In this document: piece by piece, positions 44,755 through 53,739 of the stretch
Position numbering within the stretch: position 1 is the first letter of the stretch
Layout: every line of letters starts with the position of its first letter
Assembly: GCA_019828545.1 (NCBI GenBank)
Contig: JACVRA010000327.1
Span: 1 to 53,739 of the forward strand
Origin: Paracamarosporium sp. OC-R06-R3
Taxonomy: Eukaryota > Ascomycota > Dothideomycetes > Pleosporales > Didymosphaeriaceae
DNA length: 53,739 bases
Direction of reading: 5' to 3'
The notes under the pieces: generated by a model
The model's database searches: none
Seen by the model: only the letters and a program-made list of their open reading frames with translations
Told to the model about the DNA's origin: nothing
Program-made: the position numbers and the translations under genes

Positions 44755-47700
44755 TTATTCGGCCTTCTTGCTCGCCTTGGTACGCAACTTCATGAGCAGG
44801 AACACCAACGCGTAGCTGGATAGTGCGAAAATGACGCAGATGCCAGCGTCGCGCCAGCCATAAGTGTAGTCACCCAAGTTGACAGTGGCCAAGTAGTCTC
44901 TGCCGCTCGTGTACTGACACACCTTGCACTCGCTCGTGGCATCTGGGTTGATGAGGTTGTTGCTCGCTCCCGGACCTTGAAGCCAGGCTTCGAGATACTT
45001 TGCGCAAGTCTGACCTGAAGGCGGATCAAAGCGTGCAAACTCCGTTTCCGTGCACGTAACATTCCAGTCGAAGTCCGTAAACACTAGTAGCGAACCCATC
45101 ATGTAATTGAACGGGTTCAGATAGTACATCCAGTATCTCCAGAAAGGCTGGATCTGAGCATAAGGCACGAGGACACCACAGAACGAAACGAGTGTACCCA
45201 GAAGTAAGGGGTTGACAAGCGAGGCGAAGACAGCGTTTGGTGCGTATGCAGCGACAAACTGACCCATACCAGTGTAGATGAACTGGTATAAGAGCATAAC
45301 GAAAAAGGTCGCACCGGCTTTGTCAGAATCCGTCGGCAGACCAGCTGTGTAATAGAAGCAGAGGAAATAGAGGACAGCACAGATGACCAGATATGGGAGT
45401 TCGGACACAACGAGGGCGGTGACGAATGGGCTCCAATGATACATCTTTGACTTGCGTTCGCGCGCTTCGTAGATGTCGCGTCGTTCGATGAAAAGGGGCT
45501 GCAACTGCGCAATGACACCAGGTGCAACGAAAACGTAGTTGAACAAGGCGAAGAGAATGATTTGTTGATCTGCGACCGAGTTCCCAATCTGCCAGAAGGA
45601 GAAGCCAATGAACAGGGCAACGCCAACATGCAAAGCGAGCTTGTTATTCACATAGTCGATGTTGCGAAACAGGCTTATGTTGGCTCTGCGAGTGACAATC
45701 TTAGTTTGTGTCCAGATGGTAGTAGCGAATTCGTGACCATCATCCTTGGTGCCAGGTTCTTTGTTGGCGGCGTCAGTGATGATGTCGTCAAGATCATGGT
45801 GCATGCGGGCCGCTTCTGGTGACTCCAGCCAGATCTTATTCCAGTCTTGGTCAGACTTGGAACCGGAAACCACATCAATCATGTGCTCGGCTGGGTTGGC
45901 ATTTGACGGACAAGGCATTCCATATCGGCCGAAATATTCTTTGATCGTATTCGCATTGTTGCCGATATCACCAAAGTAGACAGTCTTACCACCCTTGGCT
46001 AGCAAGAGTAAAGTGTCAAACTGGGCAAATAGTTGAGCTACAGGTAAGGTTAGTCGTGTGTGAGCATACGGAGAAAGGTGACGTCTTACCAGACGGTTGA
46101 TGAATGGTGACCAAGACCGCTTGCCCAACATCGGCGAGTTTTCGAAGAAAACGAACGGTGTTGAAGGCTGCTTGGCCATCGAGGCCACTGGTCGGCTCAT
46201 CAAGGAAAATCAAGATAGAAGGCTTTGAAACCAGTTCTACTCCAATGGTGACGCGCTTTCTTTGCTCAACTGAAAGACCGGCGCCGATTCTTCCAATGAG
46301 AGTATGTTCAAGGTCGTGTAGCTCGAGTAGGTCAATGATGGTATCAACATATGCTAGCTTATCAGCGCGTGGCGTGTCCCGGCTTTGGCGTAGAAGAGCT
46401 GAGAACTCCAGGGCTTCTCTGACGGTGGTGAAAGGCTCGTGTACGTCAAGTTGTTCGCAATAACCCGCGGAGCGTTGGAAAGAGACGGGGAGTGGACGAC
46501 CATCTACCAAAATCTCACCGTGAATAGTACCTTCGGTTTTACGTTGAGCGAGAACATCAAGCAGCGTTGTTTTGCCAGCGCCAGAGGATCCCATGAGAGC
46601 GCCAAGCATGCCTGGTTTGACGTAGCCATGAACGTTGTCCAGCAAGGTGCGATCTCCCGATGGTGTCTTCACAACGTACGATAAGTTGCGCCACGTAAAT
46701 ACTGAAGTGTTCCGCATGAGCGATCCTTCAGCAGGATTCTGAGGAGCATCGGCGTTGTTGTTACCGCCGGCAACAGCACGAGGCTGTTTCTCGTTGACTT
46801 GAGCTTCCTCATCGGTTGGGGCTTTGATGTGCGCCGTCGCCTTCTTCGCGGTCTCACGAGGGATGAGAAGGGCACCGGAAGAACCTGCCGAGTCGTCCCA
46901 TCGAAGGGTGAAGAAAATCGTAAGGCCTACGAAGAGGATCCACCATGCGAATAGAATACCTACATTACGCCAGATGTGAGATGGCGAATACGATAGGCTA
47001 GCAAGGTAATCATTGCCCAACACCGAAGTAGCGCCCGAAGCAGCACCGCCGACACCAGCACAAGACTGATGAGCAGAGTCTAGGTACTGGGGAAGATAGT
47101 TCGGGATTAGGTTGTTGAATGCACAAGGTATAGTCGTATCCTTGAACTCATTTGCCATCACAGCTTCGAAGCCGTAAGAGAGAGGGTCGATCCAGTATAT
47201 CCAAACGAACCAAGGATGCATTGCGGGCTTCGCAATCTGGTATCCAATGTAGGTAATCAGGGCCGTTAGCGAGAAACCAGAGACCTTGGAAGCAGCGTCG
47301 AAATTCGGGAATGCAGCGCCAACCATCCGGAAGAAGGCGGTCATAACAAAAGTAGTGAGATAGACGATGAACCAACAGGTGAAAAAAGCCGCCGCGGTTG
47401 CTTTTAAGGCGGTCATCCAGTACAGAACGACAATGAAAGTAGTAACCTGGAATAGTAGAATGGGGACGTCTGCGGTAATCTGAGCAATACAAAAAGCAGC
47501 AGGATTATAGAAGGCGAAGTTTTTGTGCTTAGCGAGAATGGGTCGGCCGGCAAAGGAATCCGTGACCTCTGACATGGCCACCAGGGCGTTGTACAACAAT
47601 CCTAAGAAGAGGGAACCACCTTTTATGAATAAGCCACCTGAGTTCGCCGGAGCATTGTAAAATAGAGATCCGGCGATAAGAGCCTGGATGATAGTGGAAC

Positions 47701-49164
47701 CTTGTTTGATGAGGAAAGTCGCCTTGTCTCCCCAGAGAATTTGATATTGACGGATGACGCAAGCCTTCACCTGGTCCTGGAACGAAACGGTCATGGGTGA
47801 TGACTTTAGCAGGCGAGGCGATCGGTCGAGCTTGACCGCCTCACAGAAACGTCGTGTATTGCTCTTGGCCTCTTCAGATGCAGGATAGTCCAGTTCTTGA
47901 TCCATGGTGGCCTTGATGTCTGACTGGCGGTACGCGAGCTCAAGCTCACCGGCATTGCGCGGAAAGCGCGATTCGAAGTCGGGGTGTATCTCTCGTTCAG
48001 ACGGAACAGTGACACCAGTCAAGTAATCAGCGACGTTGGCACCATCGCCACAGACGAAGCCTTGAGACTCCATGAAAGGTCGAGCATCTGCGAGTGGTCC
48101 GTAATAGACTTGTTTGCCTTCGTCCAGTACGAGGACTTTATCAAAGAGATCGTAGATCCCATTGCCAGCTTGGTAAAGCGTAACAATCGTAGCAATACCT
48201 AGCTCGTCAGTCAAGCATCGAAGCGCTCTTGTGTACTCCAAAGCAGTTGAGGCATCAAGGCCACGCGTCGAATTGTCCCAACACATGACGCTTCCTCTGG
48301 TGGCCATTGCCTCAATAATCGATACTCTCTTCCTCTCACCACCCGATACGCCACGAACGTATGCATCGCCGACCTTCGTGTCTTCAGTATGTGAAATACC
48401 CATGGAATCCATCAAGAAGGACTTGAATTTCAACCGAAACTCCTCGGCGTTGTCGACATCTTTTGGTAGATTGTGCGGTATGTTGAGACGAGTGGCGAAA
48501 TCCATCGTTTTTCCCACTGTGAGGGTGGGGAAGAAGAGCTCTTCTTCAGTATTGATGACGATAGATCCACGATACTTCAGTGCCTCTTTGGCATCGAGAG
48601 TACCCCACTTCACGTCACCCTCAACTTCTGAGTAGCTGTTGAAGTTAATTATGAGAAAAGATAGAGAAAGGTTCTTTGAACATACCCTTTACGCTTGTTC
48701 GCCAGCATCTTCAACAAGGTGGTGCAGCCGCTACCTGGTCTGCCCAGAACAAGAAGCATTTCCCCAGGCTTTACACAACCCGAACTCCCATCCAAAATGG
48801 TCCTCAAGCCCGGTTTATGTCGTCCTTCCTTGATCTGTTGCGGAATATTGAACTGGCTGAGCACGTTTTCCTGTAGCAACGCATCCGACGGTACTACCTT
48901 CACGGTCAGCCCCTTCCAGGTTACGCCCAACTTCCTCCCTTCTGCCTGATCGTTGAGTGGAATCTCTTTTACGAACGGGGCAAGCTTCCACTCCTCGACC
49001 CTAGTTTTAACGGAATCATCGTCTTCGACACTGGCTTCAGCATCGTCCCAATCCTGAATGGTCCCATCACGCTCGGAATGATACGAGAATGGGCGTGATA
49101 GCGACCGGAATAGTTCTTCGCCTGTGCCTGAAGGCAAACCGAAACTGCTGCTCCGTCGCGTCAT
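44755..49164 (-). CDS. PDR-type full-length ABC transporter (ABCG)
   Basis: A pleiotropic-drug-resistance exporter with (NBD-TMD)x2 order, at the plasma membrane in known relatives, exporting azoles, toxins or other hydrophobic compounds. Exons 49164-48686, 48635-46090 and 46037-44755 give about 1435 aa. NBD1 has the degenerate Walker [10 protein letters not shown] (141-149; Cys replaces Lys), [10 protein letters not shown] (256-265) and the [11 protein letters not shown]alker B; these changes are normal for fungal PDRs. NBD2 has the canonical Walker [10 protein letters not shown] (842-850), the signature LSVEQRKR and LDEPTSGLD. Six TM helices follow each NBD, with Cys-containing extracellular loops. 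It appears intact. The upstream region carries direct and inverted repeats (49306-49362) that may be binding sites for a regulator. Confidence 0.95.
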
Positions 49165-50274
49165 GGTGTACGCTGAATCCAGGAGGTCGAAAACGAAAGA
49201 TCTAACAACAAGACCAAGAACATGATGGACCCCCAAGTAGTGGAGAACAGAATTACATCAGCGGTAAAGTCTCGATTCCGACCCGAGGTGTCACAACTTG
49301 ATATCGGTCCAATACCTAAAGGTCCGATACCGTCGTACCTTCGTACCTTAGGTTGGTACGAAAGAAGGTGGAGAAACCAGCCCATTAGCGCATACTGTGA
49401 GTGGACGCGTTGGTGGAAGGACCCGCCAACCCGGGCTACGGAGGCCAAGAGTCCCGATTCCGCCCCTGTTCGGCCTCTCGCCCTTCGGCTTTTAGCGTAC
49501 AGTGCACCCACGTGTCAGCTACCGTACTAGCGGAAGTATCGGAGGCCGGGGGCATCTTGAAGTGTCTTAGGAACGGTCTCACCCGTCAATGACAGCAGCT
49601 GCCCCCACCTCCCCGGCGCAAACGTGACTGTTGGTCCGGGTACAATCTTATCCGTATCCGAAGAAAAACATGACCACCTACGAGAATGTCTACCCTGGAA
49701 ATCGCCATTAATAGCTCTTACACATCACCTTAAAGCTACATCGCCCTTCTTGTCGAATCGTATGTGGCAAGAATTCGCGTGGTGGCATTGAGGCGTGCAA
49801 ACCATCTGAACGCGCTCGTTACACGGTGTGAGCCAAGGTGTCTCTGCAGAGTTCAGGCAACAGAACGGCGAAGGAAAGTCATCGAAGTCCGGTCATCGAT
49901 TTGCAGAAACAATCGTCATCTAAGCGGGCATTGGCAATGCTGTCACAGATTCCGGCATGAAACGATAGTGTGGATGTTTTTTGCCACTGGAGTGGGCATC
50001 CGAAGTTCGTAGGTAGGAGGTGAGTGAATAGCCAAAGATATTTGCCAGTGCGACGGGGCACTGTACCTTTAAGATTGTCAAATGATAGGTTCCATCAATA
50101 AGTCCCACACGTTCACGCTGCCATCACGCCACTTATCCTTTTGCTGCTAGCACGGATTACATAAGTGCACTGAACGCGGGGAAACCTGATCCGCTGCTTG
50201 CCAAGGCATGCGCATGCACCCAACACTACAGCCGCCGCTTGCGACAAGTTACCCTGCGCCTTTTCACGTTGAAT
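49165..50274. promoter_or_regulatory. Divergent intergenic region, PDR transporter and F-box gene
   Basis: About 1.1 kb holding both promoters. Closest to the PDR start is a repeat cluster (49306-49362). No gene is supported; frames at 49222-49592 and 49764-50012 are short and unlike known proteins. Confidence 0.5.
49306..49362. promoter_or_regulatory. Repeat cluster in the PDR promoter
   Basis: Two direct copies GGTCCAATACC (49306-49316) and GGTCCGATACC (49321-49331) are followed by GTACC motifs and by an exact 8-bp inverted repeat TTCGTACC-7 bases-GGTACGAA (49340-49362). All lie 140-200 bp upstream of the PDR start. The mixture of direct and inverted half-sites is typical of sites for dimeric regulators such as Zn2Cys6 proteins; no specific factor can be assigned. 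Confidence 0.5.
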
Positions 50275-51552
50275 ATGCTGGTTTTCCCGGATGATGATGG
50301 CGGAAGTTCTGCAGAGTCTCAACAGGATCGCCTTGGCGTCCTTCCAGATGAGCTCTTGATGCAGGTCTTCGAGGCGCTCGCAACGCTCGGCACACGAAAA
50401 GACCTCTGCAACGTGTCACGACTGAACAAGAGGTACCATCGCCTGAGCGACGCAACCCTGTACAAGCAAGTGTTATTTCAGACACCGGAGCTACACCTCA
50501 CATTCAGCGAGTCGCTGAGCCGCCGCCCGCGCCGTGGATCAGCCATCAATGAAGTCACGCTGGCATACCCATCATCAGAGCTATCGCAATTGGCGCTTGA
50601 TGCTCACGTCCATGGCTCCTACATTCATCCCTCTCGATTTGACGGCCTCTCACGCACGCTTTCAATCATGTCGAATCTAGAGAAGCTTGACATTGCCGTT
50701 CCTAGCGTTCTCTTACACGGCATCGGTTCCTTGTTCAATGGTCCTTTCGATCTGTCATGCCTCAAGTCGTGCAAGCTTTTTTATCAATGCCCTAATGACG
50801 ATTACTGGGATCTCCGCGAGAACATTCATATTTTCGCGCATCCTGAGCTCGAAGAGCTGACGCTTCGACGTGCCAAGCTTGATGAGCAAGGTTTCAATTT
50901 CCTAGAGCGGCCTCACGAGACGGCCCTGAAGAAGCTACACCTGATCGAGTGCGACATCAACGACGACGGTCTCGGGGATCTTCTCGAGCTTCCTGAAGCG
51001 CTTGAGGAGTTTGTCATGACACACACTGAAGAGCCAGAACCAGAGCTCGAGGAGAGCTCCGATAACGTTGCCGACTACATCCATGCGCTTGAGTCACAGA
51101 GCCAGTCCTTGACAAGTATTACAATCGACTCTCCATCTATGACAAGCAGGAAAGTGTTGAGAATGAGAGAGTTCGGTGCTGTCAAAACTCTGCGTCTGAA
51201 CTGGGACTACCAGCTGTTTGGCAAGTCGTCGAAGAAACCGCGCTTGCATTCGGTCGGTTTGCCTCCTGAATTGGAAATGCTAGAATTCTTCAATGAACTA
51301 GGTACTGACGCTGAGGTGAATGATCTCTTACTTTCTTTGATCGAGAGCAGAAGCATCGTCGCTAGATGTTGGAAGACGATGGTCGTGGTTGAGGGTGACG
51401 AACCAATCCTTAAGCGCGTGAAGTCCGCTTGTAAAGAAAATGGCCTGCAGTTAGATATCATTGGTGCTTTTGATGAGACGGATTCCGAAGATGACGAGAA
51501 TTCGGAATCCGATGGCACAGATGACACGGACTCTGATGGTGATTCTCAGTAA
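50275..51552 (+). CDS. F-box protein with leucine-rich body
   Basis: A 425-aa, intronless protein. An F-box occupies about residues 21-65 (LGVLPDELLMQVFEALATLG, then LCNVSRLNKRYHRLSDATLY), the part that would bind Skp1 in an SCF ubiquitin ligase. The rest has irregular leucine-rich segments such as LEKLDIAVPSVLL and LEELTLRRAKL, as in substrate-recognition domains. The end is very acidic (DSEDDENSESDGTDD). The target is unknown. Start is the first true ATG in the frame (MLVFPDDDGG). Confidence 0.82.
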   Translation: MLVFPDDDGGSSAESQQDRLGVLPDELLMQVFEALATLGTRKDLCNVSRLNKRYHRLSDATLYKQVLFQTPELHLTFSESLSRRPRRGSAINEVTLAYPSSELSQLALDAHVHGSYIHPSRFDGLSRTLSIMSNLEKLDIAVPSVLLHGIGSLFNGPFDLSCLKSCKLFYQCPNDDYWDLRENIHIFAHPELEELTLRRAKLDEQGFNFLERPHETALKKLHLIECDINDDGLGDLLELPEALEEFVMTHTEEPEPELEESSDNVADYIHALESQSQSLTSITIDSPSMTSRKVLRMREFGAVKTLRLNWDYQLFGKSSKKPRLHSVGLPPELEMLEFFNELGTDAEVNDLLLSLIESRSIVARCWKTMVVVEGDEPILKRVKSACKENGLQLDIIGAFDETDSEDDENSESDGTDDTDSDGDSQ

Positions 51553-51852
51553 ACTGATCTTTCTATAGACAGACTAACGATACACGAAGACCTAGATTAG
51601 ATTAAAAAATACAATCAAGACCTTTTCAAGAACTTCGTCAGAGCGAAGTGAAGTAGCTTGACCGCGTTTGCCATCCTATCAATGACAGATTCGCCTCAAC
51701 CACGTCCAGCTCAGGCATATAGAGCCCTGTAGGAAACCTTTCTCTTCTGGTTTTGATACACATACTATCGTAGCGATGTAAGGAGATATTCTTCCGCGCT
51801 CGTTCATCTGGACTTATCTTTAGTCACTCTATTGCATTATGTCATCATACGC
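51553..51852. other. Convergent 3' intergenic region
   Basis: About 300 bases between the stops of the F-box gene and the membrane-anchored protein gene; A-rich near 51600. No feature is seen. Confidence 0.5.
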
Positions 51853-52663
51853 TCAGATTAACAACAAGACAATCATGCCCGCGCCAACCAATGTCTTTAA
51901 TAACAAATCATTACCCACGACTTTAGCTCCCGCGCCTGGCGCTGTTGTACTGCTTGGCCCGGTAGGCTGTGAAGCCGCCGGCGCAGCCGTAGAGGTAGTA
52001 CCACTGCGACTAGTTTGTGTCGTGAAATTCTCATCGCCATCCTTCCATTTGAGTCTTATGGCGGGATGATATACAACACCAGCTATGCTTTCGTCTCGAG
52101 TTGACGTCTGCACAGTCGTAGATATGGCATTTCCATTCGCATCAGGGGAGCAAAACACCTTCCCGGAAATTTGCAGTGTTGACCTAGTTTCGAGGGCACA
52201 CAGACCCTCTGACTGGTACGTGAACGTACTAAGCTTCGTCAGTTCCCGGTAGGTCATATCATCTATAAGGGAGGATGAACCTAGGACAGCATGCGACGTC
52301 CGTTTCTCCGTTTTCGACGGAGGACGTTGCGGTTGACCATGCAGATGGGCATACGTTTCCTGGCGAGAAGTATCCAATAGATAGCGTTGGAAACTGGTCA
52401 TCGGCCCATGTAGTGCTCAATGGAACAGGGTAGCAGTCCGAATTATAGTTGTATGCGAACACGCCCGGGCGAGCAGCGCCAGTTGCGTAGCATTGCCCGT
52501 CGTCGCCCCCTAAGAGATCGTAGCCGAACCCTCCGCGGTCCATAGTTCTAGCGTGCGCAAAAGATAAGCATGATGAAGCAGGGGTAAAGGTTGTGGTCAA
52601 AGGGCCGTAGTTGGTGGATGTGGCGGGCCAGGAAATGCCTTGCAGTGGGTGGGCGGATGTCAT
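51853..52663 (-). CDS. Cys-containing, C-terminally membrane-anchored protein
   Basis: Exons 52663-52281 and 52228-51853 join in phase 2 (intron 52229-52280, branch CTGAC) to give 252 aa. The pattern LTTTFTPASSC, then a Cys-Tyr-Pro segment (SDCYPVP), a block YFSPGNVCPSAWSTA and then DVACCPS matches a common fungal family of poorly known surface proteins. These have spaced Cys, a Ser/Thr-rich stalk (here TSRSGTTSTAAPAAS) and one membrane helix; here the helix is C-terminal (KTLVGAGMIVLLLI) with no cytoplasmic tail. That could be a tail anchor or a GPI signal. There is no clear N-terminal signal peptide from ATG 52663, which is odd for the family. Function unknown. Confidence 0.75.
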
Positions 52664-53491
52664 TGTTGATGCCGAATTCCTAAGTTTCTTGGAATACAAG
52701 TTGCCAGATCTGAGTTTTTGGGGTATCTTGGAGAAAGCTGCTTGGAAGTTTGGGGAGTGTTATTTAGAGACGCTGTAGGTGTATGGATTTGATCAGTTCC
52801 CTGGCTTAGCGCAGATCATTTGATCCTCATTGGACGTCAATCGTAAGGCCCTCCAGGACCTGATTCACACACGTTGTCCGATAAACGAGGTTACGTATGC
52901 TAAGGAAGAGAATATGCAGCTAGTACGAAGAGAGCAGCGGTCAGCACTCTAAGCCCATCAACTGGCTCCTACATGGTCATAATTGCTCGGGATATGCGCT
53001 ACAATGGCAATCTGAGATAATTTTAAATTTGGGCAGTGCATTCTAGAGACGCTTTCAATACCTTTGATATACCTGCCTCCAGTTCTTCGTTCCATATACT
53101 TTGGTCAACTTTACGGCAACACTAGGTCGCGTGTGTTGTAGCAGGGTGCCGCGAGCGGACGTTCAGTCATATTACCCACCTGTCTAAGCGCATTCAAAGA
53201 TCAGGCATGGTTATTTTTTTTACATAAGCAAGCAATGACAAGACACGTAAAGAATTATATGGTGTTACGCATTGCCTCCTCGAAACTGTCCAGACGTTCT
53301 CTTCTTTAGGTACTCATACTAAGGACGCTGTCACATATATAGAAGCCGGAACTTCATACACTATTGCTTGTTTCACCTTGCGGAAATTGGCCAACTTGCT
53401 TCAGATCTATCTCGAGGCCAACTTGTAGGCCGCATTATTTATCATGCCTATGAGGCCTCCATGACGACGTGTCGACAAGGTTGGCTGGCTT
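52664..53491. other. Intergenic region upstream of the transposon
   Basis: About 830 bases with the promoter of the membrane-anchored protein and no other gene. It becomes A/T-rich towards the transposon end. Confidence 0.45.
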
Positions 53492-53501
53492 AACGTGTTT
53501 A

Positions 53502-53534
53502 ATCAGTCATTGGCGCATATCAGTCATTGGCGCA
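53502..53534 (+). repeat. 16-bp direct repeat near the transposon end
   Basis: ATCAGTCATTGGCGCA occurs twice with one base between copies, 40-70 bp upstream of the transposase ATG. Probably transposase-binding sites. Confidence 0.75.
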
Positions 53535-53573
53535 CCCCACCAAAATCGCGACGCGTCCTCCACAGAACGCGCC

Positions 53574-53739
53574 ATGCCACCCACCCAGAATACTCAGCAA
53601 ACCCAGAAGGAGGGCAGACTAGCTCTTTCAATATATGCGATTCAGAATAAGCAGGTTAGAAGTCGTCGCCAGGCCGCGCGACTATATAAGACGCCTGAGA
53701 CCTCTATCCGCAACCGTATAGCAGGTGCTCGCCCACAAG
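53574..53739 (+). CDS. Transposase, pogo/Fot1 type (N-terminus, runs off the window)
   Basis: The frame starts at ATG 53574 and is open to the window end (55 codons). After a Gln/Thr-rich start it reads LALSIYAIQNKQVRSRRQAA, then RLYKTPETSIRNRIAGA, a psq/CENP-B-like helix-turn-helix that binds the element ends. The catalytic DDE domain would lie outside the window. No stop or frameshift is visible so far, so the element may be recent. Confidence 0.75.
   Translation, partial: MPPTQNTQQTQKEGRLALSIYAIQNKQVRSRRQAARLYKTPETSIRNRIAGARPQ

Larger units (their letters stand above)
53493..53739 (+). mobile_element. 5' end of a pogo/Fot1-like DNA transposon
   Basis: The element probably starts after a TA at 53491-53492. 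Its first bases include a 16-bp direct repeat ATCAGTCATTGGCGCA at 53502-53517 and 53519-53534, as expected for the terminal and subterminal repeats of such elements. A transposase frame begins at 53574. The other end lies beyond the window, so the terminal inverted repeat and TA duplication cannot be checked. Confidence 0.65.

Overview
The window looks like nuclear DNA of a filamentous ascomycete, most likely a Dothideomycete. Genes are compact, sit on both strands and carry many 41-91 bp GT-AG introns with CTRAY-type branch sites. There are clear fungal orthologues (KRI1, EFR3, a SIP3/LAM3-type BAR-PH-GRAM-VASt protein, dolichyl-diphosphatase) and lineage-typical families (C2H2 proteins, 2EXR/F-box-like proteins, a PDR transporter, a pogo/Fot1-type transposon). 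No operons are expected, and I cannot name a genus. All gene models below were spliced by hand from the sequence.

Region 1 (1-8.3 kb): an intact full-length ABCA-type transporter (3 exons, about 1605 aa) converges on an UNC93-like MFS protein. Region 2 (8.3-23.3 kb) is the conserved housekeeping block. It holds SIP3/LAM3-like (minus) divergent from KRI1 (plus), then a C2H2 protein, a mitochondrial-looking protein with a possible IF3-C-like region, and EFR3. Region 3 (23.3-32.4 kb) is accessory: a 2EXR/F-box-like protein, a seven-exon MFS transporter, an orphan membrane protein, an orphan ORF interrupted by an in-frame TAG, and a six-exon short-chain dehydrogenase.

Region 4 (32.8-37.6 kb): a fungal-specific transcription-factor-domain protein whose Zn2Cys6 cluster I cannot find, an RWD-RBR ubiquitin ligase (RNF14/ITT1 type), and the ER dolichyl-diphosphatase (CAX4). 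Region 5 (37.7-42.3 kb) is the least explained part. It has two homologous orphan multi-pass membrane proteins on the minus strand, one complete and one 5'-truncated with a GC-AG intron. They flank a third, unrelated orphan membrane protein, and there are two adjacent perfect hairpins and a 71-base assembly gap nearby.

Region 6 (43-53.7 kb): a conserved hypothetical protein, a repeat-bearing intergenic stretch (21-bp direct repeats and a 15-bp minisatellite), a full-length PDR-type ABC transporter whose upstream region carries a cluster of direct and inverted repeats, an F-box protein, and a C-terminally membrane-anchored cysteine-containing protein. The window ends inside the 5' part of a pogo/Fot1-like transposon. 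I see no tRNA or rRNA gene, CRISPR array or obvious biosynthetic cluster. The most unusual material is the orphan membrane-protein cluster at 37.7-41.8 kb, but nothing in the sequence fixes its function.
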